Of a DNA stretch of 64,000 nt, positions 31,901 through 42,312 are shown piece after piece. The first letter of the stretch is position 1, and every line of letters starts with the position of its first letter. Location of the stretch: assembly GCA_905221605.1 (NCBI GenBank), contig CAJNDS010002675.1, positions 102,001-166,000 on the forward strand, given 5' to 3'. A program made the position numbers and the translations under genes. This DNA comes from Symbiodinium natans. Taxonomy: Eukaryota > Sar > Dinophyceae > Suessiales > Symbiodiniaceae. The notes below the pieces were generated by a model that did not search any database, was not told the DNA's origin, and was given only the letters and a program-made list of their open reading frames with translations.

Positions 31901-34900
31901 TGTCCGCGCACATTCTTGGCTCCTGGGAAGACCCCTGGAGACCCCTGGGTCCCCAACCCCCGTCCGCTGGGCTGCGGGGACCAGGATTCTCTTTTTCCTG
32001 GCGATGGTTTGGTTCTAGATCTGACCTTGGCCGTCCGCCCTGGCCCTGGCCTGGCCCTGGCCCTGGCTCTGGCCCTGGTCTGGCCCTGGCTCTGGCCCTG
32101 GCCCTGGTCCTGGCCCTGGCTCTGGCCCTGGCCTGGCCCTGGCCGGCCCTGGCCCTGGCCCCCAAACCTCCGAAATCAAGGGACACCCTCGGCACCCCCT
32201 CAAAGTCGCAAATGTCCCAGGCAGTGCCAGTAAGCAGGGGGGCCTTAAACCCTTCCAGTAGGCAGAAGGCTGCTAAAGAAGCTCTGGAGCTGACAGGAAG
32301 CCCTGAAAGGTCCGACCCCTCGCTTTGACCGCTCTAGTGAGTTTCGTTCTCTGGCCAAGTGAGCTTCGGCGTGGGGGGGATTCTTGCAAAACCTGCAGAC
32401 TCTTCACGCCCTGAATTTTCTGTGGTTCGGCCCAGACCGTCCCCTGCGCAAAACCTGAGGGGGGGGGTCCTTTGCCTTCTGCCCCCAAGTGACCTCCGAA
32501 GTCAAGGCTTGTCAAAGTAGCAAATGTCCCAGGCAGTGCTCGACATGCTGCCTTCTGGCCCCAGATGATCTCCGACTTCCTAGTGTCCCAATCAGCCACT
32601 GTTCCCAAGTGACCCCCCCAAGAAATCGCCAACAGCTCGCCTCAAGTTCGGCAAGAGTTCACGACTCGCAAATGTCCCAAGCATTCGCAGTGTTTTATCT
32701 TAGTGTGCTCTGAACATGTTCGATATGTGAAATTTTAATGGCTGGCTTGGCTTTGGCTGGCTCCGGTTTGGTTTCGTGATGAGTATTGTTTGGGTGGCCT
32801 CGGGGTGGGCATGTCTTCACACTAACGCGTTCAGCTGACCAATGCTACACCCTAAACCCTAAACCCTAAACCCTAAACCCTAAACCCTAAACCCTAAACC
32901 CTAAACCCTAAACCCTAAACCCTAAACCCTAAACCCGCCCGCCACCCCTCTCACCTCTGTTGGGGTAGGCGGGTGCAGTCGAGCGCTCAGCGAGACCATG
33001 GCAGGCTCTGCTTGGGCTGCCTGAGGGGTCGCCAAGCTTGCATAGTCACTGCAGATATATTATTACCCTAAAACTTTAGGGGGTCTTCCTCGCCTTTTGG
33101 GACTGCGGCCTTTTGCTGGACCAGGGGCCCTTTTTCGGGTCCAGCCTGGGCCATTGCTCAAAAACTGCTTTTTTTGATGTTTGTGCAGTTTAGGGCTCTG
33201 GGAGGCCTTTGGGAGGTCCCTGGGAGGCCCCTGGAAGGGCCCTGCAAGGCCCCCTTGGAAGGGTGTTGGCCTGAAACCTGAAAGGCCCCTGAAAGAAGGG
33301 GTCTCCTTTGTCTTGGCCCAAGTGAGCGCCAAGCTGCAACCTTTTCACGCCTGAATTTTCTATGAGAGGGCCCTTCGGCCCAGACCGTCCCCTTCGCAAC
33401 AACCTGAAGGGGTCTCCTTTGTCTTGGCCCCAAGTGAGCCCCAAGCCTCAACCTTTTCACGCCTGAATTTTCTATGAGAGGGCCCTTCGGCCCAGACCGT
33501 CCCCTTCGCAACAACCTGAAGGGGTATCCTTTGCCTTGTGGCCCCAAGTGACCCTCAACTTGCAACCTATCCACGCCTGAGTTTCCTGTGAGAGGGCCCT
33601 TCAGACCGTCCCCTTCGCAAAAACTTAAAGGGGTGGCCCCAAGTTCAAAGTGACCCAGAAGTCCAATCCTTGGAGGCTTGGACTGCTCGCTGAGCTTCCT
33701 CGTCTTCGAGATTTTGCCCAACCGTTCGAAGTCCGAAGTTTCTTCAGCGTCCTCTCATGAGAATATGCGACGTGTGAGTTGTGAATGGTTGGCTTGGTTT
33801 GGGCTGGCTCCGGTTTGGTTTCGCAGTGAGTTGTGATTGGGTGGCCTTGGGGTGGGCATGTCTTCACACTATTGCGTTCAGCTGACCCGTGCTACACCCT
33901 AAATCCGAAACCTTAAACCCGAAACCCTAAACCCTAAACCCTAAACCCCAAACCCTAAACCCTAAACCCTAAACCCTAAACCCTAAACCCTAAACCCTAA
34001 ACCCTAAACCCTAAACCCTAAACCCTAAACCCTAAACCCTAAACCCTAAACCCTATACCCTAAACCCTAAACCCTAAACCCTAACCCTAAACCCTAAACC
34101 CTACCCCCCAAAACAAATTCAAAAAACAACAGCGAGGACGCGTGAGAAAGGCATTTGGGGGAATTTCCCGCCTCAGCCCAGGAGTCGAAGCGCAAGGCCA
34201 TCGCGTACCTGCGGGAGGTGCGCTCCTGGCTCCTCGGCAGTTTTTGGGGTGTTTTAGGGGGTTTTAGGGGGGGTTAGGGTTTTTTTTGGGGGGGGGGGTT
34301 AGGGGGTTTTAGGGGGGTTTAGGGGGGTTTTTGAGGGGTTTTAGAGGGGTTTGTTTAGGGGGGGCTGTTTAGGGGGGGAGGAGTTCCGCAATTTTCTTGG
34401 GGGCTTTTAGGGGGAGGAATTCCGCCTTGTTTTTTTTGGGGGGGGCGGGGTTTTAGGGTTCGGTTTAGGATTTCGGAACGAAGGGGCTCGCTTTTGAAAA
34501 GGGTCTGGGGGAGCCCAGTCCACATTGCGAAAGTCGCCTTTTCACCCCTGAGCCAGGATGGATGCCCATCCCAAGGAGGCCCGGGGGCGGATTTTTGAAG
34601 TAGGGCTTTTTCGGGCTTTGAGGGTTTAGGTTATTTGGAGTGCAGGGTTCAACAGGGTTTAGGGAGTTTCGGGGGTTCCACCTGCAAACCCGTGGGGGGC
34701 ACTTTGAAAGCCGTGGGGGCACACCTTCAACGCGAGAGGTGGTGGTGCTTTGGGCCTCGCGGCACGGCAACGTGGCCCTAACGGGTACGGCCCAGCTGCC
34801 TGGCGCGAGTTGGAACCAAGGAACCCACCTTGTGATTTCAGGGAAAACCTAAAGCCCTAACCCCTAACCAAAAAGCTCCGACTCTGAGCCAAAAGAAAAG

Positions 34901-37900
34901 TCGGGGAGTCTAGAGACATTTGAGAGCGGAGGTATCCGGGCACCACGCCGGCCGAGAGGCAAGCCTTCTTCAAGCAGGCTCACAGGAGGGGGAGGAGGGG
35001 GGGCGGGGGGGGGGGGGGGGGGGGCGTCACAAGAGCTTCTCAAGGCCCGATTTTTCAAGAAAGTGCCCTGTGCCTTGGGTGCCGCTCCAATCTTAGAGCT
35101 GCCCCCCCTGCATCTGTTTGCCTCTTGATATGGGCAGCCTTTGGCATCCTTGGGGGCATCCGTGAGCATGACGTAGAACTGCAAACCGCGCAGCCGCGGC
35201 CCGAACGGAAGCCGCCTGAGGTTGAGGATGTCTTCGGCGAGCTCCTGATGGAGAACGTAAGCTGCCAGACTTCAAAGTACCACGTTTGACGGAAGCCCCC
35301 CCAAATCGCAGGGCCTCCCCACCCCTTCCCTGCTTTGGAAAATCTGCCTGAATCCCGGATTACGGAGGTCTCAACGAAACCTCCATCGTGGACCTGCAGC
35401 GCCGAAATAAGCCGCCAGCAGAACAGGTGACTTCGCTCCTTTGTGGTTTTCGGAAAGCACAGCTGGGTGCAACGGGTGCAACAACCCTGAACATCTACTT
35501 TCAAAGGGGTAGTAGATATGGGAAACTCCCCGCCCTCTGCAGCGCTACATCTCCTTTGCAACTCCCCGGTAGCTCAGAGAGTTACTGCGAACGCTTGTGA
35601 CCTCAGCTGGTTCAGGACTCGTGGGAAACTCTTTCTCTCTCTCTCTGTCTTTCTCTCTCCCTCTCCCTCTCCCTCTCTTGCGCGCCTTACCCTAAACCCT
35701 CATTCCTCTCTCTTTTTTCTAGCGATGCGCTCGAGGTTCCTCCAAAATTTAGCTTGGACTTGGGGACGCGAGGCGACTCCTGTGGTTCGCCTCCGACTAC
35801 GTGGAGTCCACTCGGAGAACGCGGGAAAAATGGGCGGTTCTGGGCGGTTCTCCGGTTCGCCAAAGGAAGCTTTCAGCTGTCCCAATTGGGACGCTCAAAC
35901 CAGTCGAAGGGCTCTCCAGGGTGCAGAAGACTCTCCCGGATGTCAAGGGGGGGGCCCCTTGTCGAGCCTGAGCCGAACATCGTCTAGAGCCTACAGACTT
36001 GAAGACTTGAAGACTTGAAGACTTGAAGACTTGAAGACTGGTTTTTGGGATTCTAGTTGTTTTTTTTTCAAGGGTTGTGTTTTGGGGGTTTAGAGGTTGC
36101 GCTCACGTCCAGAGAGGAGCTCTCCGCGGGCCGCGGATGCCCGAAGCATCGACAACCAGCTGAAAGGCGATGCAAAGTCCGAGCCCATGAGCCCCTTTGC
36201 GCACCCCTTTGGCAATTCTTTCAAACCTCGATCCTTGACCCTTCCACCTTCCCAACCCTCTCCCCCTGAAGCTGATGGACCTAAGAAGCCTCGAAGCCTG
36301 CACTCGCCGCGAGGCGGGGGCTACGGGCGGGAGTTCGTTGACTTCGCAAAGCAAGGCTCCGACTGGTCGCGTGCCATCGTTTGGTGCGCGAGTGCGTTTT
36401 GCGTTAGGCAACCTGCGAGTTCTCAGTACGGAAGAGGTGGACAAAATGCTTTAAGCCTCTGCCTTTCCTTTCTGCCTTCTTCTGCCTTTCAGGTGGAAGC
36501 AAGCTTCGGGATGATCGTGCTCGCAACCAGTTCCTGCTGGCTCCGTGGACTCAGTTTACCCGACACCTCTCAGCCAGGATGCGCTGGAAGGCCCTCTAGT
36601 CCCCCAAATCAACCCTCTAAAGGTTTTTTTGTATTTAAGGGGGTTATAGGGGGTATTATCGCCCATGCTGGAAGGATTCAGGGCGCATCGTTCTCCGGCT
36701 CCCTCCTCAAATTTCCCAAATTTCCGGGAGGGAGATACGACGTCAGCAGGTCCCCTACACACCAAACCACGCCGTTGCAACAAGATCCAGCTTAAACCTC
36801 CTAAAACCCCAAAAGCCCTAAAAGCCCTAAGCCCTCAAAGCCTTCAAAGCCTTCAAAGCCTTCAAACCCGCAAACCCTCAAACCCTCAACCCTCAAACCC
36901 CTCCAAACCCTCAAACCCTCTTCAAACCCTCCAAACCTTCAGACCCTAAACCCTACACCTCCTCACTAACCCGAACCCCGAACCCCGAACCCCTTAAACC
37001 CAGGGGCGGGGGGGGAGAGAGGTTCATGGGAAAGAAAGGGCGCCCAGCACCCCCGAGGTGAGCATGTCCGTGGGCCCTCCGACACCGCCGTCGAAGATGC
37101 TGCGAAGTTGGAGCCCTGAGGGCCCCAGAAGGGGTTTTAGGGTTTAGGGGTTGTAGGGTTTCGGGTTTGGGGTTTAGGGTTTGGGGTTTAGGGTCGAGTT
37201 TTAGGGTTAACCTTCGGTTTGGGGTGTGGAAGAGCATCATCCTTTCGAGACCTGAGGGGGCCTCTGCCCTGTTTGCTAATGTTTGCCCACTGGCTACCAG
37301 GAGTTCCTGCCGAACCTCTTCGGAACCCACAAGAAATGGACGAAGGACATCCGGGGCTTTGCCGATTTTCGGGGGGTATGTTCTGGGGGGGCACCCGCGT
37401 GTTTGGGCAGATGTTCACACCTCGTGGTGGCTTTTGGCTTCGTGTTTTTTTGTTCGCTGGGTGTCCCTGTGAGCAACACAACACGTCGGCGAAGAACGAA
37501 TGAAAGCACACGCGGTCCAAGACCTTCCTCCGCCCCAGCTGTCCCCCACACACCAACAGCGCTACTGATACGGCCCTTCTCAAGAAGTTCGGGATCTTCC
37601 ATGTAGCGCCGGGTGCATCAGCAGATTTTGTCTTTGAGCATGATCTGTCGAGCACATCTCCGGGGATGTGTTTACACCTGGTTTTGCTTCACGAGTGCTC
37701 TCTCTGCTGCTGCACGTTGTGCTCGCTTCTTGCGTGTTCGCTCGGTTGCCGCTGGGGCGTCTCCTGGGGCCGTCCCTGAGGAGTGCGCAGAGACCGCGAA
37801 AGTGCCGAACATGACGTCCTGGTGCCCCCGCTCGCTCATGGACTGGGCGCTCCTCAGCAACTACTACCACCAGCGACATGGCGCGGCGTTGGGGGGGGGG

Positions 37901-38485
37901 GGGGGGTGAGAGCTCTACGTTTGTCTGTTTTCGTGTGCTTGTTGTTCTCGCAAGGTTCGGAGCATTGGGGAGTCCCAGTTAACGGGGTTGCACGTCTTTT
38001 TTGTAGTTGGTGGGCCTGAGCGCCGCCATGTCGTAGTGAACTCATTTGAATCCAAGTCCTTGTGCCGGTTTCGATGCACGTTTGGGATTCGAGCATGTGA
38101 GGAGATTCGATGCCTGAGTTCTCAACATCAAAGACGCAGGTTCCAAGTTCGTTCCTTTCCCTTTTAGGGTTCATGTTGCAAGGAAAGAGGCCCTGAACCC
38201 GAAACCCTAAACCGAAACTCCCCTCAAAATCTTCTTCCCCCAAAGTCCCCAAGTTTTTTGTTGTTGTTTTTTTCTCTCTCCCTCTCTCTCTCTGTCTCTC
38301 CAAAGAACCAAAGAACCAAAGAACCAAAGAACCAAAGAACCAAAGAACTCTCTCTCTCTCTCTCTCTTTCCCTCCCTCCCCCCAAGAACCAAGATCGAGG
38401 CGAGCCCTGGACTTCATCTACAACCTGGGAAACTCGGACCCTGGAGCCGACTTCCCCAACGCCATCTACATCAACACGGCTGCCT
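28943..38485 (+). CDS. Secreted PI-PLC X-domain-like protein, many small exons
   Basis: ATG at 28943 opens a clear signal peptide (MPRLLSLALLAVASA) followed by DLDLANWMGQLAPILG. Exons read with confidence: 30499-30598 (ending QGITITDAWQS), 30877-30938 (GHFTEEMLEGGIRFIDFRV), 31165-31190 (MYTVGPDRV), 31350-31405 (ANYSEDWYCLHGCE), 34182-about 34235 (IAYLREVRSWL), 34739-34804 (VVVLWASRHGN), 35221-35256 (VEDVFGELLMEN), about 35368-35426 (LNETSIVDLQRR) and 38400-about 38480 (FPNAIYINTA). The order GIRF-D-RV, DWYCLHG, YLREVRSWL, VVLW follows PI-PLC X domains, with the second catalytic His in CLHG. The first His (usually GSHDS) was not found; a piece near 29955-30010 may be adjacent. Possible further exons lie at 37301-37354 and about 37802-37876. 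The role would be extracellular or vacuolar cleavage of phosphoinositides or GPI anchors. Introns carry telomere arrays and the dispersed modules. Confidence 0.7.
29057..29160 (+). repeat. TTTAGGG / TTTGGGG array
   Basis: Mixed units starting 20 bases after the first exon sequence of the PI-PLC-like gene. Confidence 0.85.
30409..30488 (+). repeat. TTTAGGG array just before an exon
   Basis: Eleven near-perfect units ending ten bases before the acceptor of the exon at 30499-30598. Confidence 0.9.
31440..31715. repeat. Opposed telomere-like arrays
   Basis: TTTAGGG units at 31440-31490 and CCCTAAA units at 31652-31715, both in the intron after the DWYCLHG exon. The second abuts dispersed module copy B. 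Confidence 0.85.
31716..32163 (+). repeat. Telomere-capped dispersed module, copy B
   Basis: Begins GCCCGCC directly after a CCCTAAA array. It continues GGGGTAGGCGGGCG, CGAGCGCTCAG, a GTCACTGTAT block and ACCCCTGGGTCCCCAAC, and ends in a CCCTGGC minisatellite (32036-32163). It matches copy A (15948-16283) in inverted orientation. Confidence 0.75.
32164..32848 (+). repeat. Module continuation with GCAAATGTCCCA repeats
   Basis: Holds three copies of GCAAATGTCCCA(G/A)GCA (near 32209, 32519, 32669) and a CACGCC-TGAATTTTCT block near 32406 shared with the 112-bp tandem at 33341-33655. A terminal block around 32740-32848 (GGCTGGCTCCGGTTTGG to GCTACAC) recurs at about 33790-33893. It behaves as one repeat unit of about 1.1 kb that is repeated next door. 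Confidence 0.7.
32850..32934 (-). repeat. CCCTAAA array capping module copy C
   Basis: Twelve perfect units running directly into GCCCGCC of copy C. Confidence 0.9.
32935..33060 (+). repeat. Telomere-capped dispersed module, copy C
   Basis: GCCCGCCACCCCTCTC, then GGGGTAGGCGGGTG, then GTCGAGCGCTCAG, diverging after about 70 bases from copy B. Same junction with the telomere-type array as copies A and B. Confidence 0.75.
33341..33655 (+). repeat. 112-bp tandem repeat, about 2.8 units
   Basis: Units start CTTTTCACGCCTGAATTTTC at 33341 and 33453, and more divergent at 33567. Each carries GAGAGGGCCCTTC and GACCGTCCCC(T)TCGCAA. A single related unit sits near 32400 in the neighbouring module. Confidence 0.8.
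33894..34108 (-). repeat. Long CCCTAAA array
   Basis: About thirty units with rare substitutions, in the large intron before the YLREVRSWL exon at 34182. It follows the repeated GCTACAC end of the 1.1-kb module. Confidence 0.95.
35994..36040 (+). repeat. GACTTGAA tandem repeat
   Basis: Five units of GACTTGAA in a row, probably intronic in the PI-PLC-like gene. Confidence 0.85.
36798..36955 (-). repeat. Degenerate CCCTAAA/CCCTCAAA stretch
   Basis: CCCTAAAAG, GCCTTCAAA and CCCTCAAA words in loose tandem, resembling drifted telomere units. Confidence 0.6.
38262..38380 (+). repeat. CT-rich microsatellite with CCAAAGAA tandem
   Basis: Two CT-repeat blocks flank six units of AACCAAAG at about 38300-38347, directly upstream of the exon at 38400. 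Confidence 0.85.
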
Positions 38486-39067
38486 GTTGTGATGGACGGG
38501 TTGTCGATGCCGCGTTTGCTTTTTTGAGGGGAAGGGGGGTTTAGGTCATAGGGTTAGGCTGACCTGACATATTTCTGAAGGCCCCGAGATCTTGGCCCTT
38601 CTCCCCTGCTCGGCTGATAACAAATCTGTGGTCTGTGCCTGCTGTCTGCTGCGGCTTCTGCACGGATCATGGAAGAGATCAAGGAGAGTTCCGAAGCGTT
38701 CGCATCCTGAACCCCATACAACCCTCTTGGGCCAAGGTGGATGTAGGGGGGCTCATCCGGACTGGAACGGCGCCTCAGCAATTCAGTTAGGCCTGGCGTT
38801 GCAGAACTACAGCCATGTGTTGCTTTTGTCGATGTCGAACGCAGGGGACATGAAACATATCGTCTAAGCTATGGTTCTAAGGTGTGCATAGAGAAGGACC
38901 CCTAGGGCGTTGGTAGGAGCTGGCGGCTTCAGAGAGATCAGCCGCGATGAGTCAGATGGGAGTTCCCGACAGAAATCATTTCCTCCCAACACAAACATAG
39001 TCAGAATCCGCTCAAAAGCACCGTAATTTGCGGTGAACTCCTGTATATAAAAAAGATAGATAGATAG

Positions 39068-39098
<31 letters not shown>

Positions 39099-39129
39099 CA
39101 CATATACATATACATACATGTATATATAA

Positions 39130-39164
<35 letters not shown>

Positions 39165-41012
39165 TGTATATAAATAGATAGATAGATACATAAGTAAAAA
39201 AACTATAAATAGATAACAAAACAGATATCTATCTTAGAGATCGAGGAAGCCCGCGCCCGGTGATGCCCAAAGCCCAGAGAAGAGCTTGCGCCCAGGCCAA
39301 GATCAACCCGCTGGGCCAGGAGGCCGCCAAGGGGGTGCTCGGTATAAAGGGTGCCGTACCAGATGGGAACCCCCAAAAGGTGCCTCATGGAGAGAACTAC
39401 CCATGTATATATATATACACATATACATACATACACATTTTGATATAAGTATATATGTATATACATATGTATACACATATTTGTTTATATATATATATAT
39501 ATATATCTATCTATCTATCTATATATATATATAAACTCTATTGCTGGCGATGATCCTGGTGAGCACCACCAATCCGCCTCCCCGAACTCCGCCCCTTTGG
39601 CTCGGAAAGCCTTCGCCTCTTGGGTCTTGGGGCCTTCGAGCCCAGAGGTTGCTTGGAAGCCTCAGATCCTACCCGTCGATAGCGCGCTGGCAGGCGCATC
39701 CTGTGCCAGACGGCAGCCATGACCAGGATGGCTACGCGTCTCGGCTGCACAATGCTGTGTACCGCCGCAGGCAGCCATCGTCTCACACGCTCTTTGAGGG
39801 AACAAAAGGACGACGCAGAATTCCCTACCAAAAGCCAGCAAGTCGTGAGGCGTATTCAGCGACGCTGATCGCGGCCAACGTGCGCCGGCTTTGCCGAAAG
39901 ACGCAGCGACTTTGCTGGCAAGAGGTGTCGTTGCGGCTACTGGAGATTGACCACTTCGCCGTCGCAAACCCGCGGGCCACGCAGGGTTTGAGTTTCAGGG
40001 TTTCGGGAGTTGAGGTCTGACAGTGGATGGCGCCTCACCGAGCTGATTCTCCATCTCCTACCCTCCAAAGCCCCTGAAAGGCCCTGGCCCCGAGTCGTCG
40101 CATTCTTCCGAGGGCCGAGGGCTGCGGCGCCTTGGCCGCCGCCGCCGCAGCGGCGCGGAGCCTTCACCCGGTCAGCCTGTGGGACGCGCCCGGGCTCAGA
40201 AAGCGTGCTCAGGAAAAGGGTGTGGTTAAGAGGGCTTCCGCGGGATTCTTGCAGAAGGCTTTGTATTTTAAACATATCAAGTATCATATTCGCATACTGT
40301 TAGTAGTTTCTTGATTCTTGCAGAAGGTTGTTTCGTGGGCTTTGGGAGGGGCGAAGATCCCCGAAGCACAGAGCGCTTCTGAGGACGCCACGCGCGGGCG
40401 CCGCGCAGCTGCAGCGAATGCTCCGGGTCAGCTTCTTCTTTCCCGTCTTCTCTTTGTGTTCCTTTTTTTCTTGTTTAATTGTTTTTTCGGTGGGCTACAG
40501 GGAACTTCAGGATGTTTTTTTGGGCAGCGGTTTTGTTTGGCACAGTGCCGTTGGGGTCTTCGCGAGAAGTCGGCTGGGACCGGCTTTCGAGCGAGGCATC
40601 CATGATGTTTGGGGGGCAATACAAGGCTCCTTACTTGCTATGAAAGGAAGCTCAAAAGGGACCGTGCCCAGTGCCCCTGCTGAGCAACACCGCTTCTTCT
40701 TCTTCTTCCGCAACCCACCTTGAGCGCCTTTGAACAGCCCCTTCACCGCCGAAGCTCTTTTGGACCGAGGCTTAAGAGACTGGCCGGAGCTTTCCCCCGC
40801 CATCACGGTCATCTGAGCCCAACGTCCTGTTAGCCTTAGGCTCTACGGAGGGCTGAGTCTGCCACCCGAGCTGAAGAAGTTGGGACATGTCAGGGGTTCC
40901 CAGTTTGAGAAGCTTGCGACCTTGCTCCATCCAGGTCGTAGCAAGGAGGACCGTATCTCAGCAACACTCTTCCTACCCCCCCCCACCAAGTAAACTGTTC
41001 TTTCTCCAAATG
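38486..41012 (+). other. Exon-like pieces, gene not assigned
   Basis: Possible exons behind AG|G acceptors: about 39301-39334 (AKINPLGQEAAK), about 39850-39926 (AYSATLIAANVRR, before a GTGTCG donor) and 40851-40934 (LSLPPELKKLGHVRGSQFEK, before a GTCGTA donor). AT-rich microsatellites fill 39052-39214 (TATA, then GTAT units) and 39404-39535. No family is recognised. The pieces may be the 3' end of the PI-PLC-like gene or another gene. Confidence 0.35.
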
Positions 41013-41289
41013 CCTAAACCCTAAACCCTAAACCCTAAACCCTAAACCCTAAACCCTAAACCCTAAACCCTAAACCCTAAACCCTAAACCCTAAACCCTA
41101 AACCCTAAACCCTAAACCCTAAACCCTAAACCCTAAACCCTAAACCCTACAACCTAAACCCTAAACCCTAAACCCTAAACCCTAAACCCTAAACCCTAAA
41201 CCCTAAACCCTAAACCCTAAACCCTAAACCCTAAACCCTAAACCCTAAACCCTAAACCCTAAACCCTAAACCCTAAACCCTAAACCCTA
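41013..41289 (-). repeat. Longest CCCTAAA array in the window (277 bp)
   Basis: About forty CCCTAAA units with one visible flaw near 41146. Non-telomeric sequence follows on both sides, so it is interstitial and not a chromosome end. Confidence 0.95.
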
Positions 41290-41425
41290 CCCTGGGTAGG
41301 AGATTGCGTTACCGGGCTTTGGCTTGTGGGGCACGGCGTGTTCGCATGGTACCGTTTGCAGGGTAAGGGCCCTGCACTTGGACCGTGAGAGCCTGAGACC
41401 GTCGCGTGAAAAAGGCCGACCCCAC

Positions 41426-41648
41426 TAAACCCCTAAACCCTAAACCCTAAACCCTAAATCCTAAACCCTAAACCCTAAACTTCAGCCTTTGCTCTCCAGC
41501 CGGGTTTTGCCCGTGGCCCATGGTCCACGTCCCCGCAGCTGCAGGTTGGTGGGTCGTGTTTTTTGTTGTTTTTTTTGTTTGTTCGTTTTGTTTTTCGGAT
41601 TCTTTCGGCTTTCTTCTCTGTTTTTTGAGTAACAAGGAAGAAAGAAAC

Positions 41649-41699
<51 letters not shown>

Positions 41700-41795
41700 A
41701 GCAACAATCAGACAAGAAGCAAGCAAGGAAGCAAGCAAGCAACCCTAAACCCTAAAACCCTACCCCTAAACCCTAAACCCCAAACCCTAAACCTC
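41426..41795. repeat. CCCTAAA arrays and a CAAG tetranucleotide run
   Basis: CCCTAAA units at 41426-41481 and 41743-41795, with about twelve CAAG/GCAA units at 41648-41742 between them. A T/G-rich stretch follows the first array. Confidence 0.85.
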
Positions 41796-41865
41796 TCTTC
41801 CCTTATGTATATATATATATATATACTGAAACGTTTAAGTCCTTAACGGGCATTTGTTGTTTTTC

Positions 41866-42135
41866 CATGCCCACTTGGCTTTTTTTAACCATGCCCACTT
41901 TTTTTTACCATGCCCACGGCAAACTTACCAAAATGCCCTTGTGAAAATGGGCATGGTAGTTTTTTTTTCTCCGTGGGTATGGCAAAATTTGCGGTGGGCA
42001 TTGGGGAGGTTCCCACGGCAGACTTTACCATGCACTTCAAAATTTACGTACCATGCCCACAGACAACTTTACCATGCCCACAGAAAACTTTACCAAAATG
42101 CCCTCCGGTAAACTTTTCCGTGGGCATGGAAAAGT
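41866..42135. repeat. CCATGCCCAC repeat family in both orientations
   Basis: At least seven CCATGCCCAC or CCATGCACTT words, most followed by about ten A/T-rich bases resembling GAAAACTTTAC. Interspersed inverted copies (GTGGGCATGG, ATGGGCATGG) allow several long-range hairpins. There is no ORF. Confidence 0.7.
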
Positions 42136-42164
42136 TTTATGTGGGGCAGGGGCGGCAGCAGCAG

Positions 42165-42312
42165 CAGCAGCATCCACCCCTCAAGTGTGGAATGTTGGCC
42201 CAACATGTTGGCCCAACATCCACCCCTCAAGCGTGGACGTTGGCCCCGCAACATCCACGATGTTGGCCCAACATCCACCCCTCAAGCATGGATGTTGATG
42301 TTGGGCCAAATC
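42165..42312 (+). repeat. Tandem repeat on ATGTTGGCCCAACAT / CCACCCCTCAAG
   Basis: Four copies of ACATCCACCCCTCAAGCGTGG-type units separated by the near-palindrome ATGTTGGCCCAACAT. It follows a CAG run at about 42155-42172. Confidence 0.8.

Noticed and set aside
31738-32328. 196-codon plus-strand open frame rich in Pro/Leu/Ala/Trp
   Set aside because: It runs through the CCCTGGC minisatellite of the dispersed module; the residues simply translate the repeat.
33158-33721. 187-codon minus-strand open frame with internal repeats
   Set aside because: It follows the 112-bp tandem repeat; the repeated peptide is a by-product.
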